From: Dyadobacter linearis
GTDB lineage: Bacteria; Bacteroidota; Bacteroidia; Cytophagales; Spirosomataceae
Direction: 5' to 3'
DNA length: 63,662 nucleotides
Assembly: GCF_907165045.1 (NCBI RefSeq)
Contig: NZ_CAJRAU010000014.1
Coordinates: forward strand, 1-63,662
This document shows positions 53,764 to 63,389 of this stretch, piece after piece. The translations under genes and the position numbers were made by a program. The notes beneath the pieces were generated by a model. The model was not told the DNA's origin. It saw nothing but the letters and a program-made list of their open reading frames with translations, and searched no databases. Position 1 is the stretch's first letter; every line of letters begins with the position of its first letter.

Positions 53764-56424
53764 TTATTTGCTGCCACGTTGCACCGGTTCCAGGATGTTG
53801 GCCAGGAAAGGTGCCGTACGGCTTGCCTGATACGCGGCAATCTCAGAGGGCCTTCCCGCCGCAACAATAGTGCCGCCGCGGTCGCCTGCCCCAGGTCCTA
53901 CGTCGATAACCCAATCACACTGTGCAACCGTACGCATATCATGCTCAACGACAATGACAGTATTGCCAGCATCAACAAGGCGGTTAAGCTGAACAAGAAG
54001 ACGATCTACATCACGCGGATGCAGGCCTGTGGTCGGCTCATCCAACACATACAGTGTTGAGCCGCGCTGCGTGCGTTGCAGTTCGGTCGAAAGCTTGATA
54101 CGCTGGGCCTCCCCCCCGGAAAGTTCGGTCGCGCTTTGTCCAAGTTTAAGATAGCCCAGACCTATATCCCTGAGGGTTTCAAGGGACCGCAAAACCGAAG
54201 CATCATTGGAGAAAAACACGCAAGCCTCGTCAACTGTCATGCTAAGTACATCCGCGATAGATTTGCCGTTCCAGCTAATCTCCAGCGTCTTATCGTTATA
54301 TCGCGTGCCGTGGCAGGTCGGACAGGGTGCATAAACGCTCGGCATGAAAAGCAGCTCTATGCTGACTTGTCCCTCCCCCTCACAGGTCGGGCACCGGCCT
54401 TTGGCACCATTGAACGAAAAGCGGCCTGCATCGTAATGTCTCCTGCGCGCTTCCGGCGTCGCGGCGAAGAGTTTTCTGACATGGTCAAAGAGCCCTGTAT
54501 AGGTTGCCAGATTGGACCGAGGGGTTCGTCCGATTGGTTTTTGATCCACCTCAATAAGACGGTGTACCGCATCGACATCTCCCCGCAGCCGTCCCATGGT
54601 TTTTTCGGAAGGAGCTTCCTCGAGCGCGTCTTCCTCAACTTCTTCCCGCTTCATGCCCAGGTGTTCTGCCACAAGGTCAATCAGCGACTGGCTCACAAGA
54701 CTGGATTTGCCAGAACCCGAGACACCTGTTACGGCGATAAAACAACCCAGGGGGAACGATACGTCAACGCCGTTGAGATTGTTCCGGCGAACTCCTTCCA
54801 GGCGCAAAAAGCCTTTTGGCGGGCGGTTGGCCACAGGCAGCTGTGCTGTTTCTTCAAAAAGGTAGGGCCTGGTGCGGGACTCGTTGACTTCCAGAAGGCC
54901 ATCGGGCCGCCCGCTGTACAGAATGCGCCCGCCCTCGCTGCCAGCCTCAGGACCCACATCGATAAGCCAGTCGGCACGTCGCATCATTTCGGTGTCGTGT
55001 TCGACGACAAAAAGGGAGTTACCCGACGCTTTGAGCCTGTCCAGTGCATCGAATAAGGCATGACCGTCGGCAGGGTGCAATCCTGCCGTAGGCTCGTCGA
55101 GCACATAGATAACCCCAAAGAGCTGTGAGGAGAGCTGGGTTGCAAGACGCAGGCGCTGCAGCTCACCGGGGGAGCATGTTGGTGTGCTGCGATCAAGCGA
55201 CAGGTAACCAAGCCCAAGGTCGATCAGCGTTGTAAGGCGGACTAGAAGATCACCGCATAGGCGCTCTGCAGCGATACGCCTTTCAAGCGAGAGATTATCC
55301 GTACGGCGTACATCAGGGGCCGCCTTGTGTGCCGAGCCAACAGCATTCACACGCTCATCCACTGCGGCTTTTGCAGCTTCACGGCTTACGAGCGATTGGG
55401 ACGGATTCGCCCCGGACACAAGATCCCCCTCAGCAGCCGGCTTGATCACTTCTGCAAGCTGTTCAAGAGAAAGGTGCGAAAAATCGGAGATGTCATAGCC
55501 AGCAAAAGTAACCGAAAGTGCCTCGGGTTTTAAACGCTTGCCCCTGCATACAGGGCACGGGCTGCTGATCATAAACTGCAATACGCGTTTGCGCATGGAG
55601 GCACTTTCCGTATTGGCAAGCGTGTATTCAAGATTCCGTTTGGCGCTACTGAAAGTTCCCTGATAGCTGGGTTCCATCTTTTGCCGCTGAGCCTGGCGTG
55701 TTTCGGCCGGGGTTAGCCCTGCATAGACCGGGACCGTCGGCTGCTCGTCGGTAAACAGGATCCATTCCCGGTCCTTTTCAGGCAGGTCTTTCCAAGGAAT
55801 ATCAACGTCATAGCCCAGTGAGACTAAAATATCCCGCAGGTTCTGACCGCCCCAAGCAGTAGGCCAGGCAGCAATGGCCCGCTCTCGGATGGTCAGCGAT
55901 GGGTCAGGGACCATTGACTCCTCCGTCATCGTATGCACGCGCCCCATGCCCTGGCAGCGAGGGCAGGCCCCTTGCGGCGTGTTGAAGGAAAAATCCTCGG
56001 CATACAGCATCGTTTGGCGCGCAGGATAACTGCCGACGCGCGAATAAAGTATGCGCACAAGGCTTGAGATCGTCGTCAGGCTGCCTACTGTCGAACGGGC
56101 GTTGGGGGTTCCGCGATGCTGTTGGAGGGCAACTGCGGGCGGGAGTCCATCAATAGCATCAACATCCGGAACGCCAACTTGATCGATCAATCGCCTTGCA
56201 TAAGGAGAAACTGACTCAAGATAACGTCGTTGTGCCTCGGCGAATAGTGTGCCGAAGGCAAGCGAGGACTTGCCCGAACCGGAAACACCGCTGAAAACCA
56301 CTAACTGGTTTCGCGGTATTGAGACATCAATATTTTTGAGGTTGTGTTCTCGCGCACCCCGCACGCGCACATAACCTGATGCTGCTATATCTTCCTGATC
56401 ATCGGAGCTAATTCCCTGTGCCAT
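53764..56424 (-). CDS. UvrA paralogue (short class, UvrA2-like ABC ATPase)
   Basis: 886 residues from the ATG at 56424; the frame extends 51 codons upstream without homology. Two ABC halves each have GVSGSGKSS Walker A, DEPTAGLHP / DEPTTGLHP Walker B and zinc modules (CPRCQG and CPVCRG in the first half, CPTCEG and CPTCHG in the second). The first signature motif reads SPGELQRLRLA instead of LSGGE, the second is LSGGEAQRIKLS. The UvrB-binding region of UvrA1 is lacking. Such accessory UvrA proteins are linked to DNA-damage or drug tolerance, sometimes by binding intercalators. GC-rich compared with its neighbours, so recently acquired. Main intact cargo gene. Confidence 0.88.
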   Translation of the reverse strand: MAQGISSDDQEDIAASGYVRVRGAREHNLKNIDVSIPRNQLVVFSGVSGSGKSSLAFGTLFAEAQRRYLESVSPYARRLIDQVGVPDVDAIDGLPPAVALQQHRGTPNARSTVGSLTTISSLVRILYSRVGSYPARQTMLYAEDFSFNTPQGACPRCQGMGRVHTMTEESMVPDPSLTIRERAIAAWPTAWGGQNLRDILVSLGYDVDIPWKDLPEKDREWILFTDEQPTVPVYAGLTPAETRQAQRQKMEPSYQGTFSSAKRNLEYTLANTESASMRKRVLQFMISSPCPVCRGKRLKPEALSVTFAGYDISDFSHLSLEQLAEVIKPAAEGDLVSGANPSQSLVSREAAKAAVDERVNAVGSAHKAAPDVRRTDNLSLERRIAAERLCGDLLVRLTTLIDLGLGYLSLDRSTPTCSPGELQRLRLATQLSSQLFGVIYVLDEPTAGLHPADGHALFDALDRLKASGNSLFVVEHDTEMMRRADWLIDVGPEAGSEGGRILYSGRPDGLLEVNESRTRPYLFEETAQLPVANRPPKGFLRLEGVRRNNLNGVDVSFPLGCFIAVTGVSGSGKSSLVSQSLIDLVAEHLGMKREEVEEDALEEAPSEKTMGRLRGDVDAVHRLIEVDQKPIGRTPRSNLATYTGLFDHVRKLFAATPEARRRHYDAGRFSFNGAKGRCPTCEGEGQVSIELLFMPSVYAPCPTCHGTRYNDKTLEISWNGKSIADVLSMTVDEACVFFSNDASVLRSLETLRDIGLGYLKLGQSATELSGGEAQRIKLSTELQRTQRGSTLYVLDEPTTGLHPRDVDRLLVQLNRLVDAGNTVIVVEHDMRTVAQCDWVIDVGPGAGDRGGTIVAAGRPSEIAAYQASRTAPFLANILEPVQRGSK

Positions 56425-56832
56425 TAAAAAAAACTTTTCGATAGTGCCTAGAAATTTTAAAGAGAATCGGGAGGTAGAATTTCCCTGATCACTCTCAACT
56501 TGAAGCAATATCGCAATTTTTAGATATAAAAAGCGAGCGCAACCAAGACGTCGTGCCTCGTTGAAAATTGGTACCACCAGCTAAGCAAGGTGGACATGCG
56601 CCAATAGTGTTCGAGCTTCATCTATAAACTAAGATTTCTTGTCAATTCCCTAGAAATTGACTACGTTAGGAACGTTAACTCCACTTTTGAAAGGCTTATG
56701 GGTACAATTCAAAGTATCCTTGAATAACGGCACCTGACCAGGGGAGAAGTCCACAGCAGGTTGATTTACGCAAAGTATGAGTATTCATAAAGGTTAGGAC
56801 CAGCATCCTAGTACTAAAAATTAAGCTCCTCT

Positions 56833-57366
56833 ATGATTATTAATAGAAAAATTCCATTTCGGTTTCTACTTAGTGAAATCAAAAAGCCTCTAATAATCGT
56901 TATTATATTGGGAATAATCTCTGGAATATTACATAAATATTACCGGAATATATTACCCGAAATTCCGATCGGCATTGCCACAACCTTAGGAATTGCTATT
57001 TCTATTCTTTTGTCTTATAAAATAAATAAAGCTTACAGTAGATGGTGGGAAGCACGAACTATTTGGGGAGCAATTGTCAACGACAGCCGCTCACTTGTTT
57101 TACAACTTCAATTATATTTAAATGAGCAAATTGAACTTATTTACAAAATTTCTCACTACCAAATAGCCTGGTGTTATTCTTTGGAAAAATCTTTAAGAAG
57201 ACAAGATATTTCTGAAGTTTTGAATAGTATACTAACTATCCATGACATCGAAAAGGTAAGAAAACATTCAAATACTCTCTTAGCAATAAATCAACTTCAA
57301 ACGCCTTTAATTAAAGAGCTTTTCAAAAAAGGATTTTTGAATGAATTTGCAAGAATTAAAATTTGA
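56833..57366 (+). pseudogene. bestrophin-family protein, truncated
   Basis: 177 codons. Two N-terminal membrane helices and SYKINKAYSRWWEARTIWGAIVNDSRSL are the bestrophin-like signature (YxRWWEAR, WG). Family members are about 290-300 residues; here the frame ends after EFARIKI, before the last membrane pair, some 85 bases upstream of an IS5-type element. Likely non-functional as an anion channel. Confidence 0.75.
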
Positions 57367-57452
57367 TAATGCAAAGGACGTAAGCTTTTTTGGGTTGATT
57401 TTTTAGATATCTAAAAAAATGAGGGAGAGAAGATATTTTTTTGAACAATTAA

Positions 57453-58310
57453 GAACGTGTTTGGGATTTGAGAGGAATGGGGATCGTACCATCTTTGCAG
57501 TGACCAAACATTCAAGGCTTGACTAAACAGTACGTTAGACTGACCGATCCCCAATGGAGCGCAATTTCGGGATTTTTGAATTTAAAAAGAAAAAGGAAAT
57601 ACGATTTAAGATCGATTATGGACGCCCTTTTGTATGTTGTCCGGACGGGCTGCCAGTGGAGAAATCTTCCTGAGTGTTTTCCAAAATGGCAGTCGGTGTA
57701 CTGGTATTTCAGTCGATGGAAGAAGCAAAATATTTTTGCTGAAATCAATTGTCTTCTCAATCGAGTTGATAGAAAAAGAGAAAACAAGAACGAAAATCCG
57801 TCGTCTTTTTGCATTGATAGCCAAAGCGTTAAGTTATCCCCGATGATTTTTGAAAACCGTGGTACGGATGCGAACAAGAAAGTGAATGGACGAAAGCGAC
57901 AGCTATTGGTAGATACTGGCGGAAGAATATGGTTTGCCCATGTTCATGCCGGTAATGATCATGACGGCCCCGCCGCATTATATCTTTCTGCCGACATCCT
58001 TTGTCAAAATCAACGCCTTCAAAAGATTTACGGAGATCAAGCGTATAATGGCGTTTTTGCCCGTAAAATGAAGGAGTTCGGGATCGAATTTGAGAAGGCA
58101 TCTCGTCCAGAATCGACAAGGGGTTTTGTTCCTGTTGCCAAGAGGTGGGTTGTGGAAGGAACTATCGCTTGGACGAATTTTTTTCGTAGAATCGTAAAGG
58201 AATATGAATATACCGTTTCTTCTTCTGTCGCCTGGATACTCCTGGCAAATATTCAACTGATGTTACAACGAATTAAACCGCTTCTCCAAACATAATTCCT
58301 AAACAAGCTC
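57453..58310 (+). mobile_element. IS5-family insertion sequence (IS1031/ISL2-like)
   Basis: 858 bases. Imperfect ends GAACGTGTTTGGGATTT (left) and, reversed, GAGCTTGTTTAGGAATT (right), 13 of 17 matching. Flanked by TAA on both sides (57450-57452 and 58311-58313), the 3-bp TNA-type duplication of this IS subgroup. One transposase gene. It lies inside the Tn3-type element next to the broken bestrophin gene. Confidence 0.75.
57519..58295 (+). CDS. IS5-family transposase
   Basis: 258 residues from a TTG start. An N-terminal DUF4096-type region (LTDPQWSAISGFL, LRSIMDALLYVVRTGCQWRNLPECFPKW) precedes the DDE core with CIDSQSVK, IYGDQAYNG and VVEGTIAW. Complete length for single-frame IS5/IS1031 members, so the IS may be active. 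Confidence 0.9.
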   Translation: MTKQYVRLTDPQWSAISGFLNLKRKRKYDLRSIMDALLYVVRTGCQWRNLPECFPKWQSVYWYFSRWKKQNIFAEINCLLNRVDRKRENKNENPSSFCIDSQSVKLSPMIFENRGTDANKKVNGRKRQLLVDTGGRIWFAHVHAGNDHDGPAALYLSADILCQNQRLQKIYGDQAYNGVFARKMKEFGIEFEKASRPESTRGFVPVAKRWVVEGTIAWTNFFRRIVKEYEYTVSSSVAWILLANIQLMLQRIKPLLQT

Positions 58311-58311
58311 T

Positions 58312-58350
58312 AAGGGAGGATTTTGCTGAGTTTTTGCAAAATCCTCCCTT
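58312..58350. terminator. perfect 15-bp hairpin after the IS
   Basis: AAGGGAGGATTTTGC (58312-58326), 9-base loop, GCAAAATCCTCCCTT (58336-58350). It lies between the IS and the 3' end of the ABM gene on the minus strand and may terminate that gene, though no long U tract follows. Confidence 0.5.
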
Positions 58351-58373
58351 AAATATAATGGTATTATCTTAGG

Positions 58374-58667
58374 CTATTTGGCAGCTAAAATGTCCAATTT
58401 TTCAATAGACGGAGGTGTTGCCAATAGGTCTGGTGCATTTTCAATTAATGCTTTTGCGATCTTACCGCCAAGGTGTGCCTCTCTGCCTTCTTCGTTTGAA
58501 AAAGTATCGTAAATACCGAAGGTAGAAGCATCAATACGGAATGCATACCACGTAACGGTACCGGCTTCTTCAAGAGCAAGCGGTAATGCTCCTGTAATAA
58601 AATCTTCAACGTTTTTTTCTTGGCCGGCCTTTGCTTCCAACCGAACTAACAATCCTAATTTTTTCAT
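58374..58667 (-). CDS. antibiotic biosynthesis monooxygenase (ABM) domain protein
   Basis: 97 residues. LVRLEAKAGQEKNVEDFI, ALEEAGTVTWYAFRIDASTFGIYDTF and EAHLGGKIAKALIE fit the dimeric alpha-beta barrel of YgiN/ABM-type proteins (putative quinol or aromatic monooxygenases, cofactor-free). The AraC gene upstream on the same strand may regulate it. Confidence 0.82.
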   Translation of the reverse strand: MKKLGLLVRLEAKAGQEKNVEDFITGALPLALEEAGTVTWYAFRIDASTFGIYDTFSNEEGREAHLGGKIAKALIENAPDLLATPPSIEKLDILAAK

Positions 58668-58767
58668 TGTTTTTATTTTTTAGTTAAACAATTCTTCAAT
58701 CAGACAAAATTAGAAAAACCAGCGCTGCTTCGTTTATTAGTTTGGTTCAATAAGTTATGAAAAGAGG

Positions 58768-59634
58768 TCAATTTGAGTGGATGTGGTTGGGGCTATACCC
58801 AAATTCATTTTTAAAGGCTGCACTAAAATTTGACAAGCTGCCATAGCCAAAGTCCATAAAAATTTCGGAAGGTGTGACTTGGTTATTATGTAACAATTCT
58901 TTGGCCTTGTTAAGCCGTTTTTGCTGAAACCATTTCCCTGGAGATTCCTGGTATATACTTATAAATTTTCTCTTAAAAGTAGAGGCGCTCATATTGCACA
59001 GAAAGGCTATTTCGTCAATATTCAAGTTCGTATAAAGGTTCTTTTCAATTACCATTTTAAATGATAATTCTCTTTCATTGATTAGTAAATAATGTAAGTA
59101 ATCTAAAAATACCGTCCCATATTTATCCGCCAGATAAAGCATTATTTCTTCAAATTTCAGTTCCAAAATCTTTTGAAAGATAGATTGTTGCAAACCAAAA
59201 ATCTGTTGGATCGAATGAATATAATGGATGATAAAATTGTCTTTCTCTAAAAGGAAATAAGGTATATTCGTTATCTTTTTATCTGAGGCATTCTGACTGA
59301 AAGAATGGGAATGTTTCAATAAAAAATTGGTGATGTTTTTGTGAGAAAAGAAGAAGAGTAAACAGCGGTATGAACTTACACCTACCAGTTCGGTAACCAA
59401 AACATTATTAGATGTGATAAGTAGCGATTGTGTTTCATTGATTGAAATGATATCATTAGAAAAGTGAATGTTTTTTTGACCATCCAATAAGAAACTGAAT
59501 ACATTTTTATTCAGGCCAATCTTGTTTCTGGAACCGTTCTTATACACTTCGTAATTGAAAATTTGCAAATCCGAAGTATGAGTTTCGTTATGTTCCCATA
59601 GATCTTCGGGAAGGTTTGTAATGTCCATCGTCAA
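58768..59634 (-). CDS. AraC-family transcriptional regulator
   Basis: 288 residues. The N-terminal part (about 1-180) is a sensing domain of the cupin-like AraC_N sort (LLDGQKNIHFSNDIISINETQSLLIT). The C-terminal HTH pair is complete: TNLNIDEIAFLCNMSASTFKRKFISIYQESPGKWFQQKRLNKAKELL and TPSEIFMDFGYGSLSNFSAAFKNEFGYSPNHI. It lies about 100 bases upstream of the ABM gene on the same strand and is the obvious candidate to control it. Confidence 0.9.
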   Translation of the reverse strand: MTMDITNLPEDLWEHNETHTSDLQIFNYEVYKNGSRNKIGLNKNVFSFLLDGQKNIHFSNDIISINETQSLLITSNNVLVTELVGVSSYRCLLFFFSHKNITNFLLKHSHSFSQNASDKKITNIPYFLLEKDNFIIHYIHSIQQIFGLQQSIFQKILELKFEEIMLYLADKYGTVFLDYLHYLLINERELSFKMVIEKNLYTNLNIDEIAFLCNMSASTFKRKFISIYQESPGKWFQQKRLNKAKELLHNNQVTPSEIFMDFGYGSLSNFSAAFKNEFGYSPNHIHSN

Positions 59635-59701
59635 AATTAAATTGATTTTTTACGGAGTGTTCTTTGGTTGTGTCATTAAGAAATTCGTTCCAAAAGCGAT
59701 T

Positions 59702-60217
59702 TTAGCCATTTGAGTTTTTTCTTGCTGTAAGGAGGGTACTTGATAACGCCTTACCACCTGACGAATAGATAAGCTCAAAAAGCTGTTGCTTTCTTTCATC
59801 CATCTTTTTCGGGAATATTTCCAAAAGTTTTTCCGAAACCTTTTCTGCAAAGCTATCTAAGCTTGTAAGGTCTTCTTTAGAAATATCCCAAAAACCTGCG
59901 GGAAGCCGAATCTCATCTTTTCCAAAATCTGTCCCGTTGTATCCGTGCAGGTATTCGGCACCGAGCAAGGTAAGACATACCATAAAAAGCTTTGTTTGCT
60001 TTTTGAAAATATACCGCCTTGCTTTTTTATCCAGATTAAATAATTCGGCTACCAATGGTTCCTGATCTGTACAGCTAAACATAATGTCTACTCTTCCATC
60101 GGGAAAAATAATGACTTCTTTATCTTCATCGGTATGATTGGCACATAGCAGGAAACTCTCCACAAAACCAGAGAGCCGTTCGTCAGGAACAATTTTTATG
60201 TACTCAAAATCTTGCAT
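59702..60217 (-). pseudogene. AraC-type regulator lacking its HTH domain
   Basis: 171 residues from the ATG at 60217. The N-terminal domain (DERLSGFVESFLLCAN, IFPDGRVDIMFSC, HGYNGTDFGKDEIRL) is the DUF6597-type sensor found in AraC regulators. The frame ends soon after LFELIYSSGGKALSST, where the helix-turn-helix part normally begins. The DNA-binding domain is missing, so it is probably a remnant, cut at the joint with the next AraC gene. Confidence 0.65.
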
Positions 60218-60240
60218 CGTTTTTATGTGCATCTGACCTG

Positions 60241-60468
60241 GGAAGAAATATTGGATATGATCCGGCCAGTGACCGTTATAGTACCAGCTATGGCACCGAG
60301 GCCAAAGCTTTCACACTGGTAAATGCCAAGGCATCAGTTAAACTTTATAAGTTCCTTTCTGCCGAAGCCGGGCTGAACAACATCTTTGATGTGAATTACT
60401 CACTCGTTGAAGGTTTTCCGGAAGCCGGCCGCAATTTCTTTGTCAACCTCGTGTTTAGTCATTTTTAA
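60241..60468 (+). pseudogene. TonB-dependent receptor, C-terminal tail
   Basis: 76 codons: KASVKLYKFLSAEAGLNNIF, DVNYSLVEGFPEAGRNFFVN and a final LVFSHF, the typical last strands of a TonB-dependent outer-membrane receptor (LNNIFD, GR, aromatic C terminus). The rest of the gene is absent. After the stop, LKRLLETAFKNDKSGWLKAS (from 60480) looks like the first codons of the gene that once followed it. Confidence 0.7.
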
Positions 60469-60524
60469 AGATACCTGGTTTTGAAAAGATTATTGGAAAC
60501 TGCCTTTAAGAATGACAAATCCGG

Positions 60525-63092
60525 TTGGTTAAAGGCCAGCCTGGTTTGTGCTGTTTTCGTTTCGAGGACAAAAATTTACTGGATTCGTTACTCGTGCAGC
60601 ATGATTCTTATCAACAAGAAGAGAAAAAACATGTGAAAGTCCAGAGATATCAGCTTACCTTTTTTAAAAGGATTACCCAGTCCATGCAACCGTCCGTAAT
60701 CAAAGGTAGAATAGACAATTTTGTCAGGCTGAAGGAGATGTACTCGCAGCTTCTGCCCATTATTACCAGCCTTAATCTTCCGGAAGAAACGATAAAATTT
60801 TATGCTGAGTATGTGATTGATAACCAGATATTCCAAGTTGCCGACCGGGACAACACCCGCCACCTGCTGCTGGTCTCATTCATAATCCACCAATACTACC
60901 AATTGGGTGACGCGCTTGTGCTCACTTTTAACCAGGCTGTTACCAGTGCCGTAAACGATTGTGAGAATAAAATCAAGGAAAGCCTGTTTGAAAACAGGAT
61001 GAATACCTCACGTTTAGTGAGCTCCGTTTCTATCCGAAGCGTTACGCATATTGATGTATTGAGCGAAGTTGAGCGGATTATCCATGATCAGGTAATGGAA
61101 GCAAGCCAGAAAGTAGAACTGATTGATGAGCTATTAAGAAAACGGAAGGTTTCTTCTCAGGTATTTTTGGAAGATCAGCAAAGGTTGAATAATTTGAAAC
61201 TGGTCAATCAGCGGATCAGTGACCGAGAGGACTATTACCAAGCGCTCGAAAAAGGGTCATTGCGTATACAAATCCGCGTATCTGACTTAATCAAAGTCCT
61301 GGCATTTGATTTTGAAACATCCCAGAAACAATTGTTGGACGCCATTGATTATTTTCAAAAGAAGGATGGCAATATACAGCAACACAACAGTGTACCGATT
61401 GATTTTTTATCTCTTGAAGAGAAACAACGCGTGATTACACCGGATGGAAAGATCAGGATATCACTTTATAAAGTATTATTGTTCAGAGAAATGCGCGACC
61501 ATATCCGGGCAGGTGCTTTAAATGTTCGATCCTCGTATTTGTTCCGGTCTTTTGAAGAATACATGATTCCAAAACTACAATGGGTTAAGGATAAGGATTT
61601 TCTTTTAAAACGGGCATCACTAAGCCATCTTCAAAAGCCTGCTCCAATTTTGTTAAAACTGAATGAAGAATTAAATTTCCATTTTAGGCTTGTCAATCAA
61701 CACATAGGTAATGCACAGAACCAGCAGGTATATGTTGATGCAGAAGGGCAATGGCATATGCACCGGTACAAACCTGACGAAAATGAAATTGAGGATCCAC
61801 AGAACCTATACCCACAAACCAGGGCTGTGTCGTTGTTGGAAGTTTTAACAACAATTGACCAGATTAGCGGATTCAATACTGCTTTTCAGCATAAGGGTAT
61901 TGATTATTTGCCGCCTAGACCAGCGGAAAAGCTGTTTTTTGCTACTATTATCGGATTGGGCTGCAACATTGGCATCCCTAAAATGTCAATGATTTCTAAG
62001 AATATAGCAGCCAATGCATTGCAAACGACTTCGGTTCAGTACTTTTCACCTGATATGACTTTGAAGGCCAATGACCTGGTTGTCGAATTCAGCAACAAAC
62101 TGCCTTTGACTGACAAGTTCCGGATTCACCCTGGTTTTATCCATACGAGCAGTGACGGGCAAAAATATGACGTTTCCGTTGCATCGTTAAGAGCAGCATG
62201 GTCATTTAAATATTTTGGTAATGGAAAAGGTGTAACCGTTTATTCCCATTTGGATGAAGCAGGTCAGCTTTTCTATTCAACAGCATTCAGTTCATCGGAT
62301 CATGAAGCACCCTATATGATTGATGGCCTGATGCATAACCGTGTGATCCAATCCGACGCACATTCGACAGATACAGGCGGGTTTTCTGAGATCATATTTG
62401 CTATTACTGCTTTGCTCGGAATAGCCTTCCGCCCCAGGCTTGCCAAAATCCATGAGCATAATTTGTTCTCGATTGATTCAGTCTCAACCTACCGGGACTT
62501 AGGATACCAGGTAAAGCCAGATTCAAAGATAAACTTTGAACTGATTATTGAGCACTGGGATGAGATTTTAAGGTTTATTACAACGATAAAGCTGGGTTAC
62601 TCAAAAGCGTCCACATTGATTAGGAGACTGAATTCCTATTCCAGGCAGCACCCACTTTACAAAGCGCTTAAAGAACTTGGCAGGATTTACAAAACCCTTT
62701 ATATACTTCAGTATATGGATCAGCCGGCTGTCCGTAAATCCGTTGAAAGGGTTTTGAGCAAAGTTGAGAACAGTAATAAGTTCGCCAAAGCAATATCCCA
62801 CGGCAACAATCAACAGCTGATCGGGGCCACATACCGCGAACAGCTTACGGCAGAAGGCTGCAAAAGGTTGATCGCCAATTCAATTAACTGTTGGAACCTG
62901 CTTCACTTATCAGGAAGTCTGGCAGAATGTAAGAAACCGGCAGACCGGGAAGTATTATTAAAAAACATACTGGCCACGTCTACCCACAGCTGGGAACATA
63001 TCAATATGCTTGGAGAATATGACTTTTCAGAAAAAGTAGATTTTCAAGCCTTCAATCTCGATGAAATCTTCAAAGATGGCGCTGAGATTTGA
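60525..63092 (+). pseudogene. Tn3-family transposase, N-terminally truncated
   Basis: The frame is open for 855 codons, but true transposase sequence begins only near FEDKNLLDSLLVQHDSYQQE (about 60567); the codons before belong to the fused fragment and the apparent start is a TTG. The core and C terminus are complete: IIGLGCNIGIPKMSMIS, DAHSTDTGGFSEIIFAI, HEHNLFSID, and the end HSWEHINMLGEYDFSE. About the first 145 residues (DUF4158 region) of the usual ~985 are missing. It reads to the right inverted repeat. Transposition of the present unit would need help in trans or happened before the truncation. Confidence 0.85.
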
Positions 63093-63353
63093 ATACAGCT
63101 GATCTACTCCCCGTCAATTTTGCTACGCGAAACCCGCGGTACTTTTGGTTCTAACTTTTAATTTAACCCAAAGAAGAAAAATTAGGCATTGATGAAATTG
63201 CAAAAACTATTGCCGTTCAAAAATGACACTCTATAAGTATTTACGCTTACGTAGTGTTCAAATCAGTGCTTACCAAAGCAAAATAGAGAAGTTATAAGAG
63301 CTGAGAATTGATTGTAGCTGCATTCAGATATGAATAAAACCGTTTAATCAAGT
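63093..63353. other. space between tnpA and the right end
   Basis: No gene. CTGAGAATTG at 63301 is an inverted match to CAATTCTCAG near 52996 at the left end, so the two ends share similarity beyond the 35-base repeat. Confidence 0.4.
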
Positions 63354-63388
63354 CGCGGGGAAAATTGTAAGTTTGAGTAGATAAGCCC
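63354..63388. repeat. right terminal inverted repeat of the Tn3-type element
   Basis: Reads CGCGGGGAAAATTGTAAG to GATAAGCCC on the plus strand, the inverse of 52918-52952 with five mismatches. Confidence 0.85.
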
Positions 63389-63389
63389 T

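Larger units (their letters stand above)
52918..63388. mobile_element. 10.47-kb Tn3-type composite transposon inserted in istA
   Basis: Bounded by 35-base terminal inverted repeats (52918-52952 and 63354-63388; 30 of 35 positions match) and flanked by a short target duplication, TATTTA at 52912-52917 and 63389-63394 (5 or 6 bases). Removing it restores the istA frame. Inside, each end carries part of a Tn3-family transposase gene reading outward to its own end, in opposite orientations. Cargo between them: an istB fragment, a UvrA paralogue, a bestrophin fragment, an IS5-type element, an ABM-domain protein, AraC regulators and a TonB-receptor tail. No resolvase is inside. Confidence 0.85.

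Noticed and set aside
54076..55056. 326-codon frame opposite the UvrA gene
   Set aside because: GC-rich antisense frame of a clearly coding gene.
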